Source of the DNA: Chamaea fasciata
Taxonomy: Eukaryota > Chordata > Aves > Passeriformes > Sylviidae
Assembly: GCA_029207755.1 (NCBI GenBank)
Contig: JARCOQ010000005.1
Span: 57,845,449-57,909,448 of the forward strand
Direction: 5' to 3'
DNA: 64,000 nt
Both the position numbers and the translations under genes were made by a program. The notes under the pieces are model-generated. The model saw only the letters and a program-made list of their open reading frames with translations. It was not told where the DNA came from and did not search any database. The stretch's first letter is position 1. Each line of letters starts with the position of its first letter. Shown in pieces: positions 11,401-22,075 of this stretch.

Positions 11401-14400
11401 CAGGGGACAGGTTTTCTTTCTCTTTCCATCCAACTCCCAACATTCATTGTTATATTTTATCCCTGATTCTTGAAGCCTAATATTGGCAGCTTTTATTGGA
11501 AAGCCAAAATAAATATAATAGGTATCTAAACTGAGGAAGAGAAATCTGTGCTATGGGGGAATTACCTTCCTGCAATATTCAAGAAAGCCAAAGGTCTAGC
11601 TCTGCCAACGCATTTTTCTTTAAATTTGCATATTGTATAGAAAAACAGTTTTCAGTGTTACTCAAGGCAACAGCTAAAATTCTAGAAGAGCAAATGCCTG
11701 AGTACCTTCTTAGGTAGCTAGAAAATTGCTATTAATATTTATTACTGATGCTTGCTCAAAATATAGCAGGAAAAGTGAGAATGAAATTGGTGAATAATTT
11801 GTTTAGAAAGCAAGTACAGATGGAATTCATGCTGCCATTAGTATTTGTGTTACTCTACTCTTACACGCAGTCTTTGAACATCATTCCAATTTCAATTAAT
11901 AGGAAAGTAGTTCCAGATATTAAAATTGTGATTAAGAACCAAAATTGTTACTGTAGATTATGACAAACTGAATGATAAAGTAGCAACAAGTAATTTTTTG
12001 AGGGAATCTCATTTCTACTGGTATTAATTATGCAGATACTTGTTATTTTAACCATGGAAATTAATGACAGACTAGTAACAATAAAAGCATGTAAATTTTC
12101 CAGCTCCAGTAGCCTTTACCTAGTTCATTGTAAGAATACATAGCAAGTCGCTGTTTAGAGATTTTACTTGAATTTCAAAACTTGATAAACTAGTGGAAAA
12201 GAAGAAGAAACAAACATCAGTGAAAAAATAGTCTAAAGTTCAATTGTGACTCAGAAATTACACCTTTTTTCATATATCAGGTCCCTATAAGCTTTTTACT
12301 CCTGCTATCACAGGAAATCAGTTAAGATGTTGGCATAGAGGAGGTAGACTATGAAAGTTACTAGACTATCGTTATAGGCAATAAACAGTTTTCCTGTTCA
12401 GTTTCAGAGTTATGGGGGTTGATATGTGCATAGAAACCACCCTGAACATGGAAGGATCTATAGCCACCTTCCCCACTGAACTTGTGGAGGTTTCTTGTTA
12501 AAAGTTGTCCCTTTTATTGAATTTAGTGGAAACAACTGAGAAAATTAATTGGAGTAAGTGGCAGCAAAGCTTTTTCCAGCAACAGCAGTTCAAAAACCTC
12601 AATCAGTTTGATTGATGCTCCCCTGCAAGTTCTCCAAACTTCTCCTCACATCCCTTCCCTTTTATCCATATTGTGAGTGGGGAGCACAGCCTCTGTAGAA
12701 ACGCTGCATTTTTTACAGGCATATGTGTGAAAATGAGAGCACTGGCGTTCACTGGGTATGATTACAAATAGAATAGAATAAGGAACTTTTTTATTTCTGA
12801 CTCTGCCAACTCCTGGACTAATTTCCCAAGAGCCCACAAAGCAGAGAATGTGGACAGATCCCTCCAAATGGAAGTAATAGGAAAATATTATTAGCACATT
12901 CATTCACATGGCTACCAATGCGGGACAAACATTATGCTATTTTAAAAAAAAATCTGCATTCTGTAGCTCAAAACCCACAAAATTAATCAGAAAAACTGAT
13001 ATGTGCACGTGAGACAATTGTTTTCTTTTAGCTTGTTTGGTTTTTGTTTTTGTTTTTTTTTTTGGTTTTGTTTTTTTTTTTTATTCTAGACAGAGCATAC
13101 CAGAAAATGGATGGGATAGAGGTAAAATGGTAGCTATGAAAGTAACTGAAGCTGGTAGCATGCTGGCCACTGTTTCAGGTCCTTAGGACTGTGTTATGGC
13201 TGGTGGATACATATGGGAAATAAGTGAAGGAGAGATATGAGGTGTCAACAAATGCTTTCATTTGCATAAGTGCAGCTGTGCTCAATGCTGGTTTTTCTGG
13301 AATTTTTTGTTATTGGAAGCCAGTGGGAGGCAATCCTTACCAACATCCATAAAGCTAGCTGATAATTGAAACCCAAATTCAGTCCAAGGAGAAAAAGAAA
13401 AACTCAAAATAGGTCTATAAAAGAGATGAAGTGTCATGAGAGTTATCTGAGTCATGTGAAATTTTCAGAAAATATGTGATACAAGTAAGGCAATCTGAGG
13501 ATTATTTAAAAATATGCACAAATTACAGCTACTGGATTGTGTCTTGTGAGTTGTGTTTTGTTGGAGGCACGCTGTAATGCAGATGTGATTATCAGGGGCA
13601 GTCTGTGCCTTGGTTTCTTCAGGTTTGCTTGTATTAAAGGGTTCCTGTCAGATTACTTGCATCAACCTAATTATCTAGTGTCTTATAATGTGAGAAAAAC
13701 ATGAATTTTCCATAGCACTGAGATTCTAAATTAAATTGAATCCTGTATTTAAATCTCAACTAAAACTGATAATGTTTAAGGATCCAGGGAATTTAAAAAT
13801 GTTACTCATTATAATCAACATGCTTAACAAAGACTGTCGTGAGAAGTTTAAAAAAAGCCCCAAACAATACAAAGCATTACTATGTTTATAATCTAGATCT
13901 GAATCTGTGTTTTCAGCTCCAAATTTATGAATCTCTAGTGCTCAAATTAACAATAAAATTGTGTGTGCGAAAATGGAAATGTCTCAGCATTTTAGGCAAT
14001 ACAGTTTCTTATACTATAATATATAGGTATAATTTTGATTTTAATTCTTCAAAAGAACATTTGGAACTTTGCACATTCACACATTCACATATGAGGAAGG
14101 ATGACCAGTCTTGGCAGATAATCAGAGCAGAAACTTCTACTCTCTGCCCTTCAATAATGTGCTGAAGAGTAACAATGGAGTGAGCTTGGCAAGTATTTTG
14201 AGCAATGCTTCTTTTAAAGTATTTAAGTCATAGTACATAATCCCGTCTGTATTCTGCTTTATCAGCTGAGCTCACACAAATCTTTCACTCTCTACCCAGT
14301 TTTTCTTCAAAAAGAAATAATAGAACACTCAAGTTCGTACTCCCGTCTTCAGCAAGTATTTTTTCCCTATTCAGCTACACAATCCATTTCTCTGAAGAAG

Positions 14401-16417
14401 AAAAAATTAGATCATTTTGTGGGCTAGCCATGGTGTTTCATGATCCAACCCATCTTCATCACCTCTCTCAGCATAAACCTTAGGTAACTTTGAAGCACTG
14501 AAATTCAGGGAATTCTATTTTCTTTTCAAACAAAACAGTGAGGTCTGTTTGGTGTATGGAGAAGAGAAATAACCATCAGACTCTGAACTAAGAGAGTAAT
14601 GCCAGTAAGAGAAGTTCAGATATGTCAGAACTGTAAAATATGAGACATCACTTGCCACTGTAACAAATGAGTGGAAAGAATCACCATTCTTTTGTTCAAG
14701 TTTTGTTTATTTTCTGAAATAGAAAATTGAGTTTGGCAATTTAATCTGTGGCACAAAATTCTGCACTCTTTGTGGCAAAGAAAGGGACAGGTCAAATAGT
14801 TGTATTTGTCCTGTGTGAACTGAATGAGCTCAATCATTTTGAAATTCTGAGAAATCTGAAATTCTGACAAGCATGAAATTTGCCCACAGTGCATGTTTAC
14901 ATGCTTATCAAACTAGCAATTGTCAAAACAAATTCCCAGCAAAATGACTGAATATGTGAATTGACCAAAGTACACAAAAGTCAATATTTTATTACCACTG
15001 CAACAGAGAATTTAAAGCCATTCCAAAACTGTATTCTTCACTCTAGTCTGCAATGCAGGTGGAAAAAAACAATAACAAAATAAAATACAAAAAACCCACA
15101 CCCTGAAGCTGTGATTAAGTCCATCTTTACTCAAGAAAGATGTGAAATACTTGTTTCAATTTGGACAGGGTATTAGCCTGAAGGAAATCAATAAAACTGT
15201 TCACATAAGCAGCTGAAGAATGTGAACAAGAAGCCCAGTCTTGTCTTATGACTGTAAACAATATATTTGTCATCTACACAGCGATCATTATTTTAATATG
15301 CTTCACTTAAAAATATATTATGCTTGCCTTCTGATGCTAGAACAGCTGTACCATAAATCCAGCAGCTCTAAAGCGAATTTGTGCTCTCAGGGTAACTGTA
15401 GATTTAACAGAGAAAATATTGAAGCTGAGATGTTAAAAATAAGCTTTTTAGTATTAGTTTATAAAAAAAGAGTTCTTTGAGATCACATGAGCATGCTTGA
15501 GAGTGGCTGCCTTACAGAGTGGCTTCCTTTACCTGCCCTTTACAAATTCATATCCTAAGTCCTTAATATTTTTGGGAAGAATTTTTTGAGGAGTGGGGAG
15601 AGAAAAGGTGTATTTGAAATTTAAAACAGGAAGAATTTAGAACAGAGAAAACATCTCAAAACCTAACCTTTTGCAATGTTAGGATAATTGTATAACTGTG
15701 AAAAGGAAAAAATACGAACTGATAGAAACTCTCTTCCTTAGGTTACACAACTCAACTATTGTTGCATCTAAACTGTATGGCAACGTCCTGCTTCATGAGT
15801 ACTTAGCACATGGTGTCAGTATGAACCTGACCCTTTGTGAGGATTATTAACATTCTTATGGACCCTAATCCATCCTTCTGATGATATTATCCTCCAAAAT
15901 GAGCCAAAAAAAAGCTGTAGGTGCTACTCCTTTACTTTGCATTTCTTCTGAAACAGAACAACCTCTCAAAGCACATTGAGAGCAGTAAAGAGAGCAACTT
16001 TTTCAAGCATTCTCTTTTTGAAGCACTTAGACAGGATTAGCTTTTTATACACATTCCTGTGAAGAAATTATTCTCCTACATAAATTCCAGTGTCTAAAGG
16101 GCATGTAAATGTTCATGATCTAAATATTCCGTCAGATTTCTTTCTATTGGGGCTGATGGAGTATGAGTGTTTTCAAGAGCAGAACTTGACATTTTACTTT
16201 CAACACCTTTTTGTTCATGTGAATTCAATACAAAAGGACCAGGAATCCAGAAAGTTTTGTCTCTGATTTTGTTTTAATTTCTCAGTTTATTAATGGAAAA
16301 TCTTTTCACTAAAATATTATTTTGTTGTTACTTCTTCTGTACTTTATGGAAAAAATTTCTGAAAATTGCTTGTGACCTCTTCAGAAGCATCTGAGTGAGC
16401 AAAAGAAGCCTCTCTAC

Positions 16418-16467
<50 letters not shown>

Positions 16468-19400
16468 AAACAAAAAAAAAAAAAAAACAGTTTTGCAGGA
16501 TCTTAACTGAATTTTGGTAGTATGATCAGATTTCTAATAATTGCTTTTCTTTTTCAGGAAAGCATAGATTTGGGTGAGATCATGTTTTCCCTTTGTTATT
16601 TGCCTACTGCTGGGAGAATGACTTTGACAGTCATCAAATGTCGGAATCTCAAAGCAATGGATATAACTGGTGCATCAGGTAAATCTATTTTTTTTTAACA
16701 ACAAGGCAGAGTCTGTTCAGGAAGGGGACGAATAAGATCTTGGGTTTTGTGTGCCTAGCATGGCTGTGGGATGGAAGTAGCAGGAAAATGGATACTTTTT
16801 TAGATGGACTGCCCATCTTTGGTCTGGCAGCCAGTGTGTCTGTTTGGAGTGCCCGTGCCCTTCCTTTGCATTTACAACATAATGAAAGCAGCGTTTGCCA
16901 GGGTCATTCAAACATTTGCAACTTTTTACCTTAGCAATATAACATTCCTACCACAAATATTGTTCTTATGCTACACATTTGAATGGCTTTGAGTACTAAT
17001 GCATGAACTGACTATCTGTTACTCAGATCCCTATGTCAAAGTGTCGCTGATGTGTGAGGGACGGAGACTGAAAAAGAGGAAAACAACCACAAAGAAGAAC
17101 ACGTTGAATCCCATTTATAATGAGGCCATCATCTTTGATATCCCTCCAGAGAACGTGGACCAGGTCAGCCTCTCCATTGCAGTGATGGATTATGACAGGT
17201 AAGCACAGTTCACTTTTTGACCATTGAGACAATTCCTGATCACTGCATGTGACTGCTTTTTGCCTCCTTAAGCTTACAAGCAGCTTCAGTGTCACAAAAG
17301 ATAAAGCCTTGGGGCCTTTTCCTGAAGAGGTTTAAAGCTTCCACACCTTTTAGAGCACATGACATTTTATCAGTGTCATAAATAACTGAGATGAGGAAGA
17401 AATACGGCTCAATTTTTTTTCAGGCCCCTAGCCCTGACATACATTCCTGTCCATTTCTAGGGGCTGGATTATGTATAAACTTTATAAATCAGGCATGTCT
17501 ACTAGATTAAAAAGTCCCTCACCCCTCTAATTTCTATTTAAATATCAGGTACTTGAAACTAAAGAAAATTTCAGTGACTAAAAAGGAATTAGATGCTAAT
17601 TAAATCATGGAATTAAGTCGTAATTAATTCTTTGGTTAATTCAGTAAAATAAACTTTCAGTATGTAAACTTCAATATGTAACCTTTGGGTTCAGCCCTCA
17701 CTGATAACATCTCTCAGGTTGATTATCTATGGCTTCACTGAGAATTGACAGGAGAGACTCCTGCTTAGAGTGGCTCAAGGACTGCAGGTTGATCAAGACC
17801 GTGACTGACAGAATCCTGCCCAAGCCAAATCTGCTTCATTCAACTGCTATTAGTAATGAGCTCTTGAGATTGCAGGGCAAATAAACAGTGAAAGTCCAAT
17901 TTAGTAACATCACCCTTCAGACTGTTTTCCCTTGCCATCAGATTTCTGGTTGTTCTCCAAGTTCTGCCAGGAAGAGTTTCTCAGTCAGACGTGAGAGTGG
18001 CACTACAGTGCCATTAGCAGGAAAGGAGCACAGCAGCTTGCACACTTTCAGTCCTCTTCAACTCCTCCTTTCCCAGCACTTGCTAAGGGGAAATTGGAAC
18101 GCACTATTCTAAGGTACATAGAGTCAAGGTACAGAAAATTACTTTCTGGTGTTCCTCAACCAGTTTATGACACTGTGAGGAGCACAAAGTGTTAAGGTAT
18201 AGCCTATTACAACTATGACTCTTACCTTTTGCATTTTTGACTGAATTTCCAAAGATGGCAACAGCTAGAGCTGAGAAATAGTTTGTGAAATTATGTCTGA
18301 AGCATTTGCAGCAGGAAATATATTCCCCACCATTTTCCTTCTCCCTCTTCCCCCACAAAATTCAAGTATGTTTTTCTTCAGATAAATTTGTGTATTATGA
18401 TCCTTTTCTATCCTTGTGTCTTTGGGGTTGTAACCTTTTAATGGCAAGGATTATGTTTTCATTGCTATTTTTATAGCTGCTAGAAGCTCTCTGGAAGTGG
18501 CTGGAGGTTTTTGATATTGCCATTACAGAATTTAATATTACTATACTACCATTAAAACTAATATCTGTGATAAATGATGTGAAAACTTTGGTTGTGTATT
18601 CTGTGCCACAATAAACCAGTAAACAGATTTATATATCAGACATTATTAAAACTATTTTTTATTAAAAATAAATTCTTTCTCTCTCTACAATTTTCAGAGT
18701 AGGGCACAATGAGGTCATTGGAGTATGCCGGACAGGAATTGATGCCGAAGGACTTGGAAGAGACCATTGGAATGAAATGCTGGCTTACCCACGTAAACCA
18801 ATTACTCACTGGCACCCTCTGGTAGAGGTAAGAAGTAGCAGAATTTTCTTCTTGATATTGAATGTTTTTGTCCCTCACATTTACAGGCTTCTGAGAATCA
18901 TGAAAATCAGTGCAGCACCTATAGATCAGATAGAAGACCATTAGCATAGCCTAAATCTAGTTGCATGGGTTTATCTATCACTTTAAAGGGCCTTTTCAAC
19001 AGTTTCCATGTAGCTCTGATGGCATTGTAAGATTACATCTAGACATTTAAAATTTCCAGAGATTATGATAAAGAGCTTACAGCTACTTAGAAGAGATCAT
19101 TTGCAAAAATTTCAAAAGCAATCATTTCCTATTCAAAAATCTTTAACATAAGCTGCTGTTGCTAAAACATTAATCTGGAACTGGCCTGCAAATTAGACTA
19201 AATTGTGACAGCATACCAGCAGCTCCCTCCTGAGTTATTCAACAGACGCTTACTGGAAGCTTTTTCAAATGGAGGGGTGATTATATCTACAAGTCCCTGG
19301 GCTTGGACTCCCTCTGGGATCTGCTGTGGCCACACATTGTTGGTGTTCTGTACACAAAATTCTCACAGCTCTGGACTCAGAGAGATACATATTGAAGCCT

Positions 19401-19984
19401 TTAAGAAGCAGCAGGGGCACTATTTAGCCCATCACAAAAGCAATCTCTGTAGAAAAATATGTTGCTGCCTGAGGTCATTTGATTTCCCCACTCTGTAGCG
19501 CATGGCTGCTCAAGATGTCCTGTGACAGGTAGCAAAAGCATAATACCAAGGCTGCAGTAAAACACCAAGAAGAGTGTTGGGACAAGGAAACTGAGTCAAG
19601 GCAGAAGAGAAGTGTCTGTTAGAGGTTCAGGGCTCTGTCTGGTTTATGTGAGTTAGGAAACAGGTGGCACCCCTGTTGGTGATATAAACCCACCCCTGTG
19701 AAATGAGTCAGAGGCATTTTTAGAAGGTCACTTCAGAAATTTTCTTTCCATTATTAGTCCTGCTGGAGACTTTGACACCAGAGACTTTGTTCCAGAGACT
19801 AGAAAGGGTCTAGATGTGATCTGGATTCTTTTTTGAGTCTCTCATCCTCTGAAATGAGCATGATGCACAGCCAGATATGACGAGATTTGTAAAAATAACA
19901 TTTTTCTTGCAGCTACCTGGCCGAGCAACCAGTTTTGATAGCCAGGGATCCTGTTCCTCGCCCAAGCCACCACTTACACCCTAG
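4900..19984 (+). CDS. SYT10: Synaptotagmin-10, spliced CDS, 3' part (5 exons)
   Basis: The coding sequence joins 4900-5464, 16558-16678, 17027-17198, 18698-18827 and 19913-19984. This gives one partial codon, 352 residues and TAG. Mammalian SYT10 is about 520 residues, so roughly the last two-thirds is present. Synaptotagmin-10 is a vesicle membrane protein whose two C2 domains bind calcium and phospholipid to trigger exocytosis. In mouse olfactory bulb neurons it drives release of IGF-1 vesicles. Numbering from the first full codon at 4901: linker 1-60, C2A about 61-185, C2B about 190-327, tail 328-352. The call of SYT10 rather than SYT3, SYT6 or SYT9 rests on the linker ([15 protein letters not shown]), on [17 protein letters not shown], on [16 protein letters not shown] and on the tail [14 protein letters not shown], all of which match mammalian SYT10 as I remember it. 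The start codon, transmembrane segment and N-terminal cysteines lie upstream of the window. No frameshift or internal stop was seen. Confidence 0.95.
5559..5576 (+). promoter_or_regulatory. AATAAA and A run just inside intron 3
   Basis: A canonical AATAAA (5559-5564) overlaps a 15-base A run (5562-5576), about 95 bases after the exon 3 donor and 68 bases after the in-frame intronic stop (5489-5491). It could act as an intronic polyadenylation signal giving a C2A-only product. The downstream GU-rich element is weak. The A run could also cause oligo-dT internal priming and so a false transcript end in cDNA data. Confidence 0.3.
6176..6222. repeat. AAAAC-type A-rich simple repeat
   Basis: Four to five tandem CAAAA units pass into a looser CAAA/ACCC tract. 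It is low-complexity intronic sequence, possibly the degraded tail of a retroelement. Confidence 0.75.
8772..8798. repeat. A-rich purine tract
   Basis: A run of 27 purines, almost all A with four G. It is low-complexity intronic sequence. Confidence 0.75.
10476..11036 (+). other. Unassigned 186-codon open frame in intron 3
   Basis: This is the longest ATG-initiated frame in the window apart from SYT10 exon 3. It sits in the sense strand of intron 3 in a patch clearly richer in GC than its surroundings. The predicted product has no signal peptide, membrane segment or motif I recognise. The second half is rich in Gln, Ser and Leu. There are splice-like cag|g sites inside it but no convincing flanking exons. 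It may be a decayed transposable-element piece, a lineage-specific exon or chance. I do not call it a gene. Confidence 0.15.
13033..13082. repeat. T/G-rich low-complexity tract
   Basis: Fifty bases of only T and G, mostly T runs broken by single or double G. It is a simple repeat inside intron 3 with no coding or element signature. Confidence 0.85.
16422..16487. repeat. Long poly(A) tract, 66 bases
   Basis: A run of 45 A is followed by C, AAA, C and 16 more A. It ends 70 bases upstream of exon 4. It resembles a retroposon poly(A) tail on the + strand, but the 50 bases before it do not match a SINE or LINE end I know. The exact length is uncertain, since such runs are unstable and hard to assemble. 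Confidence 0.9.
16558..16678 (+). CDS. SYT10: SYT10 exon 4: start of C2B domain
   Basis: This exon has 121 bases, or 40 codons plus one base (phase 1 afterwards). The acceptor is a strong pyrimidine tract ending in ttcag|g, with a plausible branch site around ttctaat some 20-25 bases upstream. The donor is tcag|gtaaat. It encodes [16 protein letters not shown] through MDITGAS (residues 189-228): the first C2B strands and the first C2B calcium ligand, D223. The split Asp codon at its 3' end is completed in the next exon, giving SDPYVK. A 66-base A-rich tract ends 70 bases before the exon. Confidence 0.96.
16679..17026 (+). other. SYT10: SYT10 intron 4 (348 bases)
   Basis: This short intron splits the Asp codon of the C2B SDPYVK motif (phase 1), with GTAAAT and CTCAG borders. 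Chance open frames run through it. No other feature was seen. Confidence 0.93.
17027..17198 (+). CDS. SYT10: SYT10 exon 5: C2B core with polybasic strand
   Basis: This exon has 172 bases. It finishes the split codon for D229 (DPYVKVSLM), the second C2B calcium ligand. It then encodes the lysine-rich strand [13 protein letters not shown] (residues 241-253), which in synaptotagmins binds acidic phospholipid, SNAREs and AP-2, and then [18 protein letters not shown] and VMDYD with ligands D283 and D285. The acceptor is tgttactcag|a and the donor is acag|gtaagc, which leaves an Arg codon split as ag|a. The frame joins cleanly with both neighbours. Confidence 0.96.
17199..18697 (+). other. SYT10: SYT10 intron 5 (1.5 kb)
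   Basis: The borders are GTAAGC and TTTCAG, phase 2. The segment at about 17580-17645 has several TAATTA/TTAATT cores close together. The end carries a TCTCTCTCT tract as the splice pyrimidine tract. No gene was seen. Confidence 0.93.
18698..18827 (+). CDS. SYT10: SYT10 exon 6: end of C2B domain, WHxL motif
   Basis: This exon has 130 bases: one base completing Arg, then 43 codons. The acceptor follows a CT-rich tract (ttctctctctctacaattttcag|a) and the donor is gtagag|gtaaga (phase 0). It encodes [13 protein letters not shown] through [21 protein letters not shown]. The fifth C2B calcium-ligand place is E291 (HNEVIG) where SYT1 has Asp. I recall the same Glu in other SYT3/6/9/10 members, so it is a family trait. 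The WHPL motif (324-327) is the conserved synaptotagmin C-terminal WHxL signature tied to vesicle docking. Confidence 0.96.
18828..19912 (+). other. SYT10: SYT10 intron 6 (1.1 kb)
   Basis: The borders are GTAAGA and TTGCAG, phase 0, between the end of C2B and the C-terminal tail. Nothing else recognisable was found in it. Confidence 0.93.
19913..19984 (+). CDS. SYT10: SYT10 exon 7: C-terminal tail and stop codon
   Basis: This exon contributes 23 codons and TAG (19982-19984). The acceptor is tttttcttgcag|c. The tail [14 protein letters not shown] is followed by a Ser/Pro-rich end (SSPKPPLTP). This tail is the most diagnostic SYT10 segment, because it differs between synaptotagmin paralogues. 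The 3' UTR starts directly after the stop. Confidence 0.94.
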   Translation, partial: LPGRATSFDSQGSCSSPKPPLTP

Positions 19985-21690
19985 GTAGTGAGAATGGATT
20001 CCTCGTGGTCAGCGTCCACAGCTCCCTCGTAGCTCACATCCACATAAACAGAAGGTTTGGCTTCTGCATATGAACTGTATCCATATTTTTTTAATCAAAA
20101 TACATCTTTCCTATTCTAAGTCTTATATGACAGTTTGTAATAATTTGTTAATGTGTGAATGAAGTTGACTCGAGTCAAATATAGCCCTTCCTTGAGCAAA
20201 TTCATTCACCTGTTTTATCTCTGGCATACATCCGGTGTCATATTCAAGCAGTGTTTTGATGGAGCCTGTATCATTTCTTAGGCAAAGAAATCGGAAAGAA
20301 AGATCCCTTAAGCAATTCAAAACTACTGCAGCTTTTAACAGCTAATTATTTTGAGGGAGAGCAAATGGTCATAGCTCATGTAGTAAATTTCTTCAGAATT
20401 GCACTAAATCTTCTATGACTTTGCAAAATTGCACTTCAAACTGAATGTTGCATTAAAAAACCCAACTGCTGTCATGTTTTGAGTATCTGGAAAATCAGTT
20501 CATTCCTTGGGCGGGAAGGAAGGGCAGATTTAAAGCCCACTGGAGCCCATGAGGTGGATCTACTGACTTCATTGGGTTTTAGTCCAGCCCTTATGAAACA
20601 GGTATGAGAACTGGATCTATGCAGTTATAATCTTCCAGCACTCATAATGACAGCTTCATCTTTACACAAGTCAAACTGCAGAGGAGAGAATTCGCAAAAG
20701 TAAAGGAATTGATTTAATGTGATTTATCTCTTCACAAAATTGACCAAATATTGCAGATACCCACAACATTTTTATGATTCTTGATTTAATGTGACAGACT
20801 AAGATTTCTTTGAAGTTATTTTGACTGAGTGCACAGCACGCATGGAATTTAGTTTCTGGTTGCTGGCTGGATGCCTCTAGACATATATGCTAAATATGAA
20901 TTTGAGATGTGTTTTCTGTCAGTCTGTGGAGAGAGAAATTGAAATGTGACTATTTTACAAGCAAGTGAACTCATTTATTAGAATACACAGTGACAGCAAA
21001 CGCAAAAATCTATTTGCCGTAGTCAGGTATTTTAAAAACTAGAAGAGAACTACATATTATTTTGTGGATTTATCTCTAAACACTGCAGTTTACCTCAATC
21101 AGATAAATCAGATTGTTACTTTCTTTTTTCCTCTTTTTTTTTTTTTCATCTTTCTGTTAAGAGTGTAGCACAGATGGCATGATTGGGTCTGAGGTTTTGA
21201 AAGCTGGAAAGTAATTAGAAAAAAGTTGGGTGGTGGCACTTTTGGTATCTCTGCAATATATATATAAAGAAAACTGAGGAGGCAGTGTTTTCCAAAACAG
21301 TTTTACAGAAGTGTCATGCAGAAGCAAAACGCCAAAGGAAGATTGGTTTATGATACTGAAAGAGTTTTTGAAAGTTAATCTGAATATGAGGGGAAAGGTC
21401 GTTTTGGCAAACTTCTGAAGAACCATTTTGAGTTGGTTTAGTTTGGCTGACACAGAATATGTTCCTGAAGACCCAGTCCCTCCATGGCACAGACTAATCT
21501 CTAAGATAGACAAAAATAAGTGTCTTAACTACTCCAGAAAAGCTAGCAGGGCTGGTCTTAACATCACAGGTGTATCTGAGTCAAAAAATGAGGCAGCCTT
21601 GCCTCCTTTATACCTTGCCTCCTGTGTGTATGAACACAGCAAGCAAGCAAATATATATAAAAATCAATCTCTCAGACAGTCTTTACAAAT

Positions 21691-21740
21691 AAGGGGGGAA
21701 AAAAAAGAAGAAGAAAGAAAAAAAGGGAAAAAAGAAAAGG
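21691..21740. repeat. Homopurine tract, 50 bases
   Basis: Fifty consecutive purines, starting with a G6 run and continuing as GAA/GAAA repeats. Homopurine tracts of this length can form triplex DNA and stall polymerases. It sits in the likely SYT10 3' UTR. Confidence 0.9.
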
Positions 21741-22051
21741 CTCCAGACCAATTTTTTTATGCCCTTTTCAAGTTGTTATTCACGGCCTCTAGGCAGAAAT
21801 GGTTTCTCCTAAAGAGGATTGGTAATGCTGTACACTGATCCTCCCTGCTTAAGACTGTATTTTCATCACCATAAATACAGAGCAGCCTTGCAGAATTTCA
21901 TTCCTTCATTTGCTCTGGATGAGTCATTTTTTTACTAGGAGAAGAAACTCTCCTCTGTGAGGTTTTTTTCCCTCCCATCATTGTTATCCCAACAAAATTC
22001 TGTGGCCTAGGTCATTTTCAACATGATTCTGCAAGGCTGATATAGAAACAG

Positions 22052-22075
22052 ATATATATATATATATATATATAT
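22052..22075. repeat. (AT)12 microsatellite
   Basis: Twelve perfect AT units in the likely SYT10 3' UTR. It is probably length-variable between individuals. Confidence 0.95.

Larger units (their letters stand above)
5465..16557 (+). other. SYT10: SYT10 intron 3 (11.1 kb)
   Basis: The intron lies between phase-0 exons, with GTAAGT at its start and a strong pyrimidine tract with CAG at its end. Contents: an AATAAA at 5559-5564 with a 15-base A run, an AAAAC-rich tract (6176-6222), a purine tract (8772-8798), a short CA run (8429-8439), an unexplained 186-codon open frame (10476-11036), a T/G tract (13033-13082) and a long A tract (16422-16487). No second gene is supported. Confidence 0.85.

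Noticed and set aside
18713..18718. Glu in place of the fifth calcium-ligand Asp of C2B
   Set aside because: As I remember them, SYT3, SYT6, SYT9 and SYT10 of other vertebrates have the same HNEVIG motif, so it is a subfamily trait, not a lesion.
21428..21838. 136-codon + strand frame after the SYT10 stop
   Set aside because: It runs through the homopurine tract, which explains its Lys/Glu-rich middle part, and has no family features.
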